Shown piece after piece: positions 33,646 through 41,844 of a DNA stretch of 64,000 nt (position 1 is its first letter; the number at the start of each line of letters is the position of its first letter). The notes under the pieces were generated by a model. The model was not told the origin of the DNA and searched no databases. It saw only the letters and a program-made list of their open reading frames with translations. The translations under genes and the position numbers were made by a program. Origin of the DNA: an uncultured Christensenellaceae bacterium (GTDB taxonomy: Bacteria; Bacillota; Clostridia; Christensenellales; Pumilibacteraceae); the NCBI GenBank assembly GCA_910587025.1, contig CAJUKR010000002.1:7440-71439 (forward strand), written 5' to 3'.

Positions 33646-34389
33646 TCAATTCAATCGAACGACTCCGTTCGCACGGCAAAGTTGCATGTATTTCGCTCTG
33701 GTGGCGTCTACAAGTCGGCGCGACAGCGGCAACTCGGCATTGGTCGTAAGAGTTACGGCGGTATTGTCGATACGCCTTATATATCGGAAATTTACGATAT
33801 ACCCCTTATGTATACGTATAAATCCGAGCGGCTCGAGCTGCTTGATAAAAGTATCCATAGACTCGCGAAGTTTAAGAGGTTCCGACTTGCCTTGCATATA
33901 AATATACTGATAATCCCGCGCGCTTTCGATATACGTAATGTCGTTACATGCGAGAGCGACGTCACTTCCGCGATATTTTACGGTAACGGTATCGGGAATT
34001 GCCGTCGCGTTATGCATATCGATATAAAGCCGCAAGACTTCGGAAAGGTCTTTTATGAACCGACTTTTGCGTACGAATCCGAACGGATGTATCTTGAAAG
34101 TTTCGAACACGAGATCCTCTCTGTTCGATATATAAATGATTTCCGTAGTGCTGTTTTTTTCCTTGATCTTCGACCCGAGATCGATTCCGTTCAGTTTCGG
34201 CATTTCGATATCGAGAAAAATAAGCCTGTAATTTATTCCGTCAAAGGCTTTCTCAAACAGTTCGGGAGACGTGAAGGTGTCCACGACCGCCTGTATCTTC
34301 AGTTTTTCGAGCAACGCTACGATCGTTCCTCTGATCGCGATCAACGCGGTTTCGTCGTCGTCGCAAACGGCTATCGTCAATTTATTCAT
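33646..34389 (-). CDS. LytTR-family response regulator (AgrA-like)
   Basis: 247 residues. The receiver domain has the acidic pocket (AVCDDDE), phosphoacceptor Asp in LIFLDIEMP near residue 58, and a switch Ser in YISNRED. The LytTR DNA-binding domain fills about residues 140-245 (YIESARDYQYIY, FIRIHKGYIVN, LPLSRR). Such proteins bind two direct repeats about 21 bp apart. The ATG sits five bases after nine G residues, which both form its ribosome site and end the kinase gene. The next gene downstream is the large GH3. Confidence 0.93.
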   Translation of the reverse strand: MNKLTIAVCDDDETALIAIRGTIVALLEKLKIQAVVDTFTSPELFEKAFDGINYRLIFLDIEMPKLNGIDLGSKIKEKNSTTEIIYISNREDLVFETFKIHPFGFVRKSRFIKDLSEVLRLYIDMHNATAIPDTVTVKYRGSDVALACNDITYIESARDYQYIYMQGKSEPLKLRESMDTFIKQLEPLGFIRIHKGYIVNFRYIRRIDNTAVTLTTNAELPLSRRLVDATRAKYMQLCRANGVVRLN

Positions 34390-34391
34390 AA

Positions 34392-35777
34392 TTACCCCCC
34401 CCCGGGATTATTGCAAACGTCGTCGGACATCATATTGATCATCGCCTCGGCAATGAACTTGTCGTTTTCCACCGAATACGTAACGTATCCGTTATATTGC
34501 GCCACAAGGCGCTTCACTATATGCGTACCGTAACCGTGATTTGCGCTGTCGGGTTTCATCGTGTTAAGGCTGAGCAGTTTCTCTTTGTCTACATCGGGCG
34601 GCAAAGTATTTTCCACGCCGATATATAAATAGTCCTGACGGGGATATATCCTTACCGCCACTCCCTGTTCTTTCAGATCGAACCGAACGCACGCTTCCAC
34701 GGCGTTGTCTATCAGATTGGAAATAATCGAACACAATGCGTTGTCGCTGAGCGGCAAACGGGGAGGAACAACGACGGTCACGTCTGTTTTCACCCCGTAA
34801 GCGTCGGCTTTCGACATTTCCATATTGATAATGGCGTCGATATTCTTGTTTCCGCTGTCGATGTAAGCCAGCGAAACATCTACGTCGTTTCCTATCGAGC
34901 GGAAAAATTTCTTCGCTTCGTCGTACTGTCCGTTCTCGAGCAATATTTCGGCATACGAATACTGATTGCGTATATCGTGTCTCAAGCTTCGCAGATAATC
35001 GAGATTTTTTTCGGACACGCGGATCATCTCGGCATTGGCTTCCGACATCTGTTTTTCGGCTTCGAGTCTGATTACCGCATCCCTCTCGCGGCAGACGAAA
35101 TATATCAGCATATACGAAACTATGTCGATTATATAAAAGCAACCGAATACCATGCTCATGAAAACGAAGTGCTTGTTGTCGGACATCATCGTAGACGCGA
35201 AAAATCCTTCGTAAGCGAAACACATCGTCGCGGACAAAAGACTGCCCACCACGGTAAGCGCTACGCCCGAAACGGGCACGCTGTCGTAATCTCCTATGGA
35301 AAATTTTGCTTGTATGAACGCAAAGCATAATGCAAACAGGCTCATCAACGATTTGACTATTCCCATCCAGTCGATAGGCACGCTCTCGGCGAATGCGTTT
35401 TCCATCGACTTTGCGAGCAATGCGGCGAATTCCAAAACAATGACGGATATAGCCAGAACGGTACTCGCCATAATAAGCCTGACTTTCGGCTGATATTTAC
35501 AAAAGAATATTGCGTAAACCAGGATACAGAAAATATATCCTATCAAAAAACAATTACCGCGCAAAAACACCCAATCGGTCGCCAACATAAAAAGCAATGC
35601 GCAGATCATGACCTCGGCGACGAAAAAACACCCGATCTTGAGCAATGCGAACAATATCGACTTTACGTTCTTTTGAACGGGGCTCAATACGACGACAACG
35701 GATACGGAAACAGCCAGGATCTGAATGACCAAAGCATAATCGAGTATATGAGCGAAAAACAAAACAAATCCGTTCAA
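34392..35777 (-). CDS. GHKL-type sensor histidine kinase (AgrC-like)
   Basis: 461 residues. It starts at TTG 35775-35777 behind GGAGGGG. Six or seven transmembrane helices fill about residues 1-215, a coiled segment follows, and the phosphoacceptor is probably the His in LRHDIRNQY near residue 265. The ATPase domain has the N-box (SNLIDNAVEAC) and a G-box (NHGYGTHIVKR). The layout matches peptide-sensing AgrC/VirS kinases, but no peptide gene or AgrB processor is nearby. The last codons are GGG GGG GGG TAA; a one-base backward slip on that tract would fuse it in frame to the response regulator. Confidence 0.92.
   Translation of the reverse strand: MNGFVLFFAHILDYALVIQILAVSVSVVVVLSPVQKNVKSILFALLKIGCFFVAEVMICALLFMLATDWVFLRGNCFLIGYIFCILVYAIFFCKYQPKVRLIMASTVLAISVIVLEFAALLAKSMENAFAESVPIDWMGIVKSLMSLFALCFAFIQAKFSIGDYDSVPVSGVALTVVGSLLSATMCFAYEGFFASTMMSDNKHFVFMSMVFGCFYIIDIVSYMLIYFVCRERDAVIRLEAEKQMSEANAEMIRVSEKNLDYLRSLRHDIRNQYSYAEILLENGQYDEAKKFFRSIGNDVDVSLAYIDSGNKNIDAIINMEMSKADAYGVKTDVTVVVPPRLPLSDNALCSIISNLIDNAVEACVRFDLKEQGVAVRIYPRQDYLYIGVENTLPPDVDKEKLLSLNTMKPDSANHGYGTHIVKRLVAQYNGYVTYSVENDKFIAEAMINMMSDDVCNNPGGG
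34395..34403. repeat. C9/G9 homopolymer at the kinase-regulator junction
   Basis: Nine consecutive C on the plus strand (G in the message). It encodes the last three Gly codons of the kinase and supplies the ribosome-binding site of the regulator. Confidence 0.9.
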
Positions 35778-35853
35778 TTACTTTATCCCCTCCGCCGATT
35801 ACGGATCGTCACGACGCAAAATTTCGCAAACGATCCGATGCGTTTATTGAATT

Positions 35854-35881
35854 ATTATATCACATTTTCGCAAAAAGTCAA
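35854..35881 (-). promoter_or_regulatory. Promoter of the first two-component operon
   Basis: TTGACT (35876-35881), 16 bp, TATAAT (35854-35859), close to consensus. The leader can form a GGATCGT/ACGATCC hairpin before the ribosome site. Confidence 0.7.
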
Positions 35882-35934
35882 TACCAAATTCGAAAATAAT
35901 CGTACGATCGGGTCTTTTATTTCACTGTCGACGC

Positions 35935-35969
35935 AAAAAAGGCTTCGGACATTTTGTCCGAAGCCTTTT
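35935..35969 (-). terminator. Intrinsic terminator of the rnf operon
   Basis: 12-bp GC-rich stem (AAGGCTTCGGAC/GTCCGAAGCCTT, loop ATTTT) followed by T6 on the reverse strand. Confidence 0.88.
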
Positions 35970-35993
35970 CGTTTGTATTTTTCTTTTCCGCCC

Positions 35994-36848
35994 TTATTCT
36001 TTTTCCGCCGCGGTTTTCGGCTTTTTCGTACCGGTGGGACGGATCCTGATTACCTTTCTCGGACACTTGCCGACGCAGGTATAACAGCCCGTACATTTTT
36101 CGTAATCTATTTTCGGAAGATTATTTATCATCGTTATGGCGTTTTCGGGACAGTTCTTCGCGCACAGTCCGCAACCTATGCAACCGACCTTGCACACGCT
36201 CATTACTTCTTTTCCGCGGCAATGCGACGAGCATGCGACATAAACGGGCGCGGACGCGGGTATGCGTTCGATAAGATGCTTCGGGCACGCGCTCATACAC
36301 ACGCCGCACGAAATACATACGTCCGGATCGATATACGAGACGCCGTCGTGTACCGTTATCGCATGCTCGGGACACGCTTTCAGACAAGTGCCGTAACCGA
36401 GACAACCGTCGTCGCACATCTTCGCGCCCTTAAAGAGCTGCGCCTGATAAACGCAGGTGCTGATACCCGCATATTTATAAAGGTTTTCCGCGTTCGATCC
36501 CCCGCTGCACATAACGCAGGCGACAGTCGGTTCCTCGCTGCCGAGTTCGAGTCCGAGAATACCGGCTATATCCTGCTTGTTCTCGGGCGAAGTCACGTGA
36601 CAGTCGGACAGACTGCACTCGCCTTTGCAGAGCTTTTCGGCAAAGCCCGCGCAACCCGAACAGCCGCAACCGCCGCAATTCGCGCCGGCAAGTTTTTCGA
36701 GTACTCGCTCGAGCTTTTCGTCCGTATCTATCTTGCAGACTTTGCTTACGACTAGTATTAGTATGGTGAGTACGAGCGCGATCGCGCAGAATATTCCGAC
36801 GACTATTCCGACGGTGGCAAAAGTATTTGCGGTAATTTCGCTTATCAT
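35994..36848 (-). CDS. rnfB: Rnf complex subunit B (ferredoxin-type)
   Basis: 284 residues. One N-terminal transmembrane helix is followed by a four-Cys cluster domain (NCGGCGCSGCAGFAEKLC) and then several CxxCxxCxxxCP ferredoxin motifs (CLGYGTCLKACP, CISCGVCMSACP, CIGCGLCAKNCP, CTGCYTCVGKCP). It passes electrons from reduced ferredoxin into the membrane complex. Last gene of the operon, four bases after rnfA. Confidence 0.96.
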   Translation of the reverse strand: MISEITANTFATVGIVVGIFCAIALVLTILILVVSKVCKIDTDEKLERVLEKLAGANCGGCGCSGCAGFAEKLCKGECSLSDCHVTSPENKQDIAGILGLELGSEEPTVACVMCSGGSNAENLYKYAGISTCVYQAQLFKGAKMCDDGCLGYGTCLKACPEHAITVHDGVSYIDPDVCISCGVCMSACPKHLIERIPASAPVYVACSSHCRGKEVMSVCKVGCIGCGLCAKNCPENAITMINNLPKIDYEKCTGCYTCVGKCPRKVIRIRPTGTKKPKTAAEKE

Positions 36849-36852
36849 GACC

Positions 36853-37482
36853 TTAACCTCCCACGTTGACGTTTACCATGGTAAACACATAGAACGCCAT
36901 TGCGATGAACGCCGCCGTCACCATAGTGATCGGGAATCCCTGAAGCGCTTTGGGAAGGCTCAGATGATTTATCTTTTCGCGCATACCGCTCATGATTACC
37001 ATGGCGAGCGTAAAGCCGAGCCCGGCGGCAAGCGCGTAAAGTACGGAAAATCCAAAGTTCATCTCCACGCCCGCAATGATCGCGGGTTCCCACGCGCCGC
37101 TGACGAGCGCGTTCGACGTGATCTCGCACACGGCGAGAACGGCGCAGTTCGTCGTTATGAGCGGAAGATATATTCCCATTGCGTTGTAAAGGGGCGGAGA
37201 GATCTTTTTGATAACCTTTTCGATCATCTGCACAAGAGCGGCGATGACGAAAATGAACACGAGGATCTCGAGGAACTGTATGTCGAGCGCGACGAGCAAC
37301 ATATATATCGGATACGTTATCATCGTCGCGACTACCATAACGACGGTAACCGCCGCGCCCATACCGACGGCGGACGAAGTCTTTTTCGATACGCCGAGGA
37401 AGGGGCATATGCCGTAAGTCTGAGCAAAGACGAAGTTATTGCTGAGCGCCGCCGAAATGACGACTGCCAATACCATGATCAT
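36853..37482 (-). CDS. rnfA: Rnf complex subunit A
   Basis: 209 residues with six predicted helices and the conserved start VISAALSNNFVFAQTYGICPFLGVS, including the Cys that, with its twin in RnfE, holds a buried iron-sulfur cluster at the membrane midpoint. Homologous to RnfE with opposite topology. It lies immediately after rnfE. Confidence 0.96.
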   Translation of the reverse strand: MIMVLAVVISAALSNNFVFAQTYGICPFLGVSKKTSSAVGMGAAVTVVMVVATMITYPIYMLLVALDIQFLEILVFIFVIAALVQMIEKVIKKISPPLYNAMGIYLPLITTNCAVLAVCEITSNALVSGAWEPAIIAGVEMNFGFSVLYALAAGLGFTLAMVIMSGMREKINHLSLPKALQGFPITMVTAAFIAMAFYVFTMVNVNVGG

Positions 37483-38136
37483 TTACGCTTCCTCCTTTGC
37501 CAGTTCTTCGCCGCGGAGAAGTCTGGTTCTCTTTATGCGCCGAGCGCGCTGTACGGTATCGAGAACGTACACAAACACGGCTATGCACAGTCCGTATACC
37601 ACGAACGCGCCCATCGGCATAGCAAAGAACTGAATGCCGAAGTCCATTATCTTAAGTCCGAAAATGCTTCCCGAGCCGAGAAACTCGCGTATGATACCCA
37701 TGATGACAAGGGATACCGTAAAGCCCGCGCCGTTGGAAACGCCGTCGACAGCCGACGCAAGCACGCCGTTTTTGCTCGCAAACGCTTCCGCTCTTCCGAG
37801 TATTATGCAGTTTACGACTATGAGCGGAAGGAAAGTCCCCATCGACGCGTAAAGGTCGGGAATAAATTTATTCAGGAACAGACGCAGGAGCGTAACGAGC
37901 GTCGCAATGACCACGATAAACGCGGGTATACGAACGGCGTTCGGGATCACGCGGCGAAGCGCGGAAATTATTATATTGCTGAGCGTCAGCACGACGAGGA
38001 CGCTCACGCCCATACCGAACGCGTCGGTAGCGTTGCTTGTCATCGCGAGCGTCGGACACGTACCGAGTACGAGCACGAATGTCGGGTTATTGAAGATCAG
38101 CCCGTCGAGAGCCATTTTGCCGTATTTGTTTTTCAT
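37483..38136 (-). CDS. rnfE: Rnf complex subunit E
   Basis: 217 residues, six helices, N-terminal NNPTFVLVLGTCPTLAMTS with the conserved Cys of the RnfA/RnfE pair. The start overlaps the rnfG stop as ATGA. Part of the ion-translocating module. Confidence 0.96.
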   Translation of the reverse strand: MKNKYGKMALDGLIFNNPTFVLVLGTCPTLAMTSNATDAFGMGVSVLVVLTLSNIIISALRRVIPNAVRIPAFIVVIATLVTLLRLFLNKFIPDLYASMGTFLPLIVVNCIILGRAEAFASKNGVLASAVDGVSNGAGFTVSLVIMGIIREFLGSGSIFGLKIMDFGIQFFAMPMGAFVVYGLCIAVFVYVLDTVQRARRIKRTRLLRGEELAKEEA

Positions 38137-38774
38137 GCTTCCTCCCCCGCCGTTTCACGGACGTAATCCATTGCGCCGTTGACCGCGGCGTTCACCGCTT
38201 TCGACGTCCAGGTCGCGCCCGAAACGACGATTTCGTTCTCGCTCGTGACCTCGTCCTTGGACATACGGACGTTATTGAAATGCCCGCCGCCCGTTACTAT
38301 ATCCTTATAATCGTCGGACGCGTACGTCGCGAGGAACGCTTCGTTTATCTGTCCGATAAGCGTCTGGCTCGAATCGTAACCGTCCACGATCACTTTATTG
38401 ATCCCCGCAAGCGCGCCGTTTTCCACTTTCATGCTCACCCAAAGAGTGACCGAGCCGCCCTGATAACCGCACTTGTCGCCCCTGCTCTGCACGAGCCAGG
38501 TCTTTCCGTCCGGCGAAACCTGCGCGTCGACGACCACGGCGGAGCAGTTATAGAACGTATAAGTTCTGACGTCGTCGTCCGAAGTTATCTTATCGACGAG
38601 CTTGCTCGCGTCGCCGTCGTAGATCTTCACCATACTGCGCGCGAACATTTCTTCGCTCGAAACGTAAAACAGGTCGTTGCAGAACGCAAGCACCGCGCCG
38701 CATACCAACGCAATTGCGAGAAGCACGACTATACATTTGAACGAATTCGATCTGAAGAAGTCTTTCAGTTTCAT
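38133..38774 (-). CDS. rnfG: Rnf complex subunit G (FMN-binding)
   Basis: 213 residues. One N-terminal helix and an outside FMN-binding domain. The attachment motif SGATWTS, near residue 190, is where ApbE links FMN to Thr. Start overlaps the rnfD stop as ATGA. The apbE gene at 19.0 kb is the likely modifying enzyme. Confidence 0.95.
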   Translation of the reverse strand: MKLKDFFRSNSFKCIVVLLAIALVCGAVLAFCNDLFYVSSEEMFARSMVKIYDGDASKLVDKITSDDDVRTYTFYNCSAVVVDAQVSPDGKTWLVQSRGDKCGYQGGSVTLWVSMKVENGALAGINKVIVDGYDSSQTLIGQINEAFLATYASDDYKDIVTGGGHFNNVRMSKDEVTSENEIVVSGATWTSKAVNAAVNGAMDYVRETAGEEA

Positions 38775-39829
38775 GCTTTATCCTCCTCCTTCTTTGCTTT
38801 CTTTTCGCGCACATAACCGAACGGACGGCGCGGAATGTATCTGTCTATCATCGGAGTCAGGCAGTTCATAAGCAGTATACAGAACGAAGTCACTTCGATA
38901 CCCGTCGCTTTGCGCAGTCCGGCGTTCAGCAGACCGAGACAAACGAAATATATGACGTTCGCAAGCGTGGACTTAGGACTCGTCGAATAATCTGTAGCCA
39001 TGAACACCGCGCCGAACATAAGTCCGCCCGAAAGCACCGACGGCAGGAAATACGCGAAATCGAATCCCTCGAGCATGACCGCGAATACCCCTGCGGTCAG
39101 TATGTAAATAAGCGGATAGTACCACTTGATCACGCGGCGGATCGCAAGATACGCAAACCCTACGAGGATCGCGATTTTACACGTTTCGCCCATGCTTCCG
39201 TCCACGCCCGTGCCGAGGAAAAGATCGAGCGCGCTCAGCGTTTCCTTATTCCCCGCAAGCATGGCGGTCAGCGGCGTCGCGCCGGAAAGTACCTCGGATA
39301 TATCGGCGGAAGGCGCGAATATAGGATTTATCACGCATGTGCCGACACAGCCCGTGAGCATTGCCGTAAAAGAAATAAAAAGGAACACGCGAGCGGTATC
39401 GGCGGGATTGACGAGGTTGCGCCCCGTTCCGCCGAACAGCATTTTACACAACGCGATCGCGAATATACTTCCGAGGAAAGGTATGTACCAGGGCAAAAGT
39501 ATCATTTCGCCCTTGACGTTGTACGCCGTCGGAAGCACGAGCGCGAGTATCAACCCGCTGATGACAGAAGTGAAATCGAAGTCGCACACTATCTGAAGCA
39601 TCGTGCCTTTGAAGTCTTTCCATGCCTTACGGTAAACGAGAGAATACACCGCCTCCGTCGCGACCGCGGTGACTACGGCTATTGCCATGATCGCGAGCGA
39701 ATACCAACCGAAAAATACGATAGCCGCCGCGCAGCACGGAACGAGCGCGATAATAACGTCGATCATGAGCCGACGCGTCGTAACGCGCGACCTTATATGA
39801 GGGGATGCCGAAATTATTGTCTGATTCAT
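38771..39829 (-). CDS. rnfD: Rnf complex subunit D
   Basis: 352 residues, about nine to ten helices, with the second covalent FMN motif (SGATPLTAM near residue 190). It carries electrons across the membrane and is part of the Na+ or H+ pathway. It ends inside the rnfG start. Confidence 0.96.
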   Translation of the reverse strand: MNQTIISASPHIRSRVTTRRLMIDVIIALVPCCAAAIVFFGWYSLAIMAIAVVTAVATEAVYSLVYRKAWKDFKGTMLQIVCDFDFTSVISGLILALVLPTAYNVKGEMILLPWYIPFLGSIFAIALCKMLFGGTGRNLVNPADTARVFLFISFTAMLTGCVGTCVINPIFAPSADISEVLSGATPLTAMLAGNKETLSALDLFLGTGVDGSMGETCKIAILVGFAYLAIRRVIKWYYPLIYILTAGVFAVMLEGFDFAYFLPSVLSGGLMFGAVFMATDYSTSPKSTLANVIYFVCLGLLNAGLRKATGIEVTSFCILLMNCLTPMIDRYIPRRPFGYVREKKAKKEEDKA

Positions 39830-39839
39830 ATTTTTCTCC

Positions 39840-41135
39840 TCACCTCTTCTTTCTCAGCTCGGCTTTGGCGAGCCGTATATTCTGTAAAAGCGGCTGTTTT
39901 GCGGGACAAACGTAAGCGCATGCTCCGCACTCTATGCAGTTCATAACTCCGCCCATGACCGCCGCGCCCTCGTAGTCGCCGGCTTTGGTGTAAAACACCG
40001 TATTCATCGGCATGAGGTGCATGGGACACACGTCGGCGCATTTGCCGCAACTCAGGCAGTGAGTGGGACGCGAATCGTCGATCTCGTCGCTCGTGAGAAG
40101 AAGCAGTCCGCCCGTCGTCTTTTTTGTCGGAGTGGACAAGCCCACGATCGCGAACCCCATCATCGGACCGCCGCTGACAAGTTTGACGACGTTTTCTTTC
40201 GCGCCGCCGCAGAAGTTCACGACGGACACGAGCGACGTACCGAGACGTACGCGCACGTTCTTCGGATTTTCCACACCGTTCCCCGCAACAGTCATTACGC
40301 GCTCGATAAGCGGCTTACCCTTCTCTACGGCTTCGCACATCGCAAGGCACGTTGCGACGTTCTGTACGTCGCACCCTGCGTCCGCGGGCAACTTGCCTGC
40401 GGGTACTTTACGTTTGGTAGTACAATATATGAGCTGTTTTTCTCCGCCCATCGGATATTGTTTTTTGAGTTCGACTACTTTTACGTCGTCGTATTTCTCG
40501 AACGCCGATATACACTCGGGCTTATTCGCCTCTATGCCGATAACGATATTGTCGATACCGAGCGCCTTAGCGAAATATCTCGCGCCGCGAACGATCTCGT
40601 CCGTCTGCTCGAGCATAAGACGACAGTCGCACGTCAGATAAGGTTCGCACTCCGCGCCGTTTATGACGAGAGTATCGACAGGCGTTCTCGGCAAGAGCTT
40701 GACCGCGGTCGGAAAACCGGCGCCGCCCATGCCGACAATACCCGCATCGCGTACGCGCGCGATAAGCTGTTCTCTCGTCGCGTCGCTTCCGAGCGGCTCG
40801 AGAAACGCCGTTTCGTCATTGCCGTCGTTTCTTATGTCTATGTACGTTTCCGTTCCGCCCGTTGCGTTGGGCGCGGAAGAAATCGCAACGACTTCGCCGC
40901 TTACGCTCGAATGCACATTACCGCTTATGGGTCCGCTTGCTTCGGCGATGAGCTGTCCGACTTTGACCTTGTCTCCGACGGCGACTACGGGAGTCGCGGG
41001 CTTACCGAGAGCCATGGACACGGACAGCGACGCTATTTCGGGCGCCGGCATATTCTCGATCGGCAGACTTGCGGTGGTCTTGCGGTCGGGAACGTGTACT
41101 CCGCGGCTGAAATAAAATCCTTTGATCTTCTTCAA
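39840..41135 (-). CDS. rnfC: Rnf complex subunit C
   Basis: 431 residues. The NADH/FMN-binding region includes GMGGAGFPTAVKL near residue 130, and two ferredoxin motifs (CLSCGKCADVCP, CIECGACAYVCP) lie near the C-terminus. It is the NADH-oxidising or reducing subunit. The start is TTG 41133-41135, overlapping the Gx transporter stop and preceded by AAGGAGG. Confidence 0.95.
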   Translation of the reverse strand: MKKIKGFYFSRGVHVPDRKTTASLPIENMPAPEIASLSVSMALGKPATPVVAVGDKVKVGQLIAEASGPISGNVHSSVSGEVVAISSAPNATGGTETYIDIRNDGNDETAFLEPLGSDATREQLIARVRDAGIVGMGGAGFPTAVKLLPRTPVDTLVINGAECEPYLTCDCRLMLEQTDEIVRGARYFAKALGIDNIVIGIEANKPECISAFEKYDDVKVVELKKQYPMGGEKQLIYCTTKRKVPAGKLPADAGCDVQNVATCLAMCEAVEKGKPLIERVMTVAGNGVENPKNVRVRLGTSLVSVVNFCGGAKENVVKLVSGGPMMGFAIVGLSTPTKKTTGGLLLLTSDEIDDSRPTHCLSCGKCADVCPMHLMPMNTVFYTKAGDYEGAAVMGGVMNCIECGACAYVCPAKQPLLQNIRLAKAELRKKR

Positions 41136-41665
41136 TGTTCCTCCTTCGAGACGCCGGATAAAAGCGTCTTATAGGGTAAGTGTTTTACAAGCAGATAAAC
41201 CGCCGCCCCGACGAGCGCGCCGCTCGCCGCGCCGATAAGCGCAAGATACGGCATATAGGTCAGCATCTGAGGCGAAGACGAGATAAGTACGAAAACAAGG
41301 TTCTGCACTATATTGTGTACGACGGCGGACGCCACGCTGACGGCGATAACGCTTACGCGAGTCAAAGCCGTACGTACGAGCAGACCGGAAAGAGCGACCG
41401 CGATAATCCCTGCGGTAAGGCTGTATACCACCGAGCCGAACGTGCCCGTCACAAGAGTACCGAGAAGAGTCCGCACAAGCACGAGCGCGACCGCTTCGAT
41501 CGGTCCGTACAGCACGAGCGTAAAAAGCGAAAATATATTCGCAAGCCCGAGCTTGGCTCCGGGGATAAACATCGGCGGGAGCTGCGCTTCTATCACGAAA
41601 ACCGTGAGCGAAAGCGCGGACAAAAACGCCAACGTAACAATTTTCTTTACGCCGGGCGCTTTCAT
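41132..41665 (-). CDS. Gx transporter family protein
   Basis: 177 residues from ATG 41663-41665 (GGAG ten bases upstream). Five or six helices; N-terminal KKIVTLAFLSALSLTVFVIEAQLP and GAKLGLANIFSLF match the Gx/heptaprenyl-diphosphate-synthase component I membrane family, which resembles ECF S-components. Commonly found with NusG-II and Rnf genes. First gene of the rnf operon. Substrate unknown; a flavin or quinone precursor is a reasonable guess from context only. Confidence 0.82.
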   Translation of the reverse strand: MKAPGVKKIVTLAFLSALSLTVFVIEAQLPPMFIPGAKLGLANIFSLFTLVLYGPIEAVALVLVRTLLGTLVTGTFGSVVYSLTAGIIAVALSGLLVRTALTRVSVIAVSVASAVVHNIVQNLVFVLISSSPQMLTYMPYLALIGAASGALVGAAVYLLVKHLPYKTLLSGVSKEEH

Positions 41666-41793
41666 TTCGCAAATTCTCCGCAGTCGTATCCGTCCTTTGT
41701 TTCCATACGCTATATATAATAACATATCGAAAAATAAAAGTAAAGAGCAGATTATGAGGAATTTTATTGCATTTTACATTTTCTTTGTATATA

Positions 41794-41825
41794 AAAGAAC
41801 CGCGATCGTAATATCGCGGTTCTTT
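41794..41825. terminator. Intrinsic terminator of the third GH3 gene
   Basis: Perfect 13-bp stem (41794-41806 with 41813-41825) between the GH3 gene and the rnf operon. It precedes T residues in both directions. Confidence 0.82.
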
Positions 41826-41844
41826 CGTCCGTCAAAGCCGAGGC

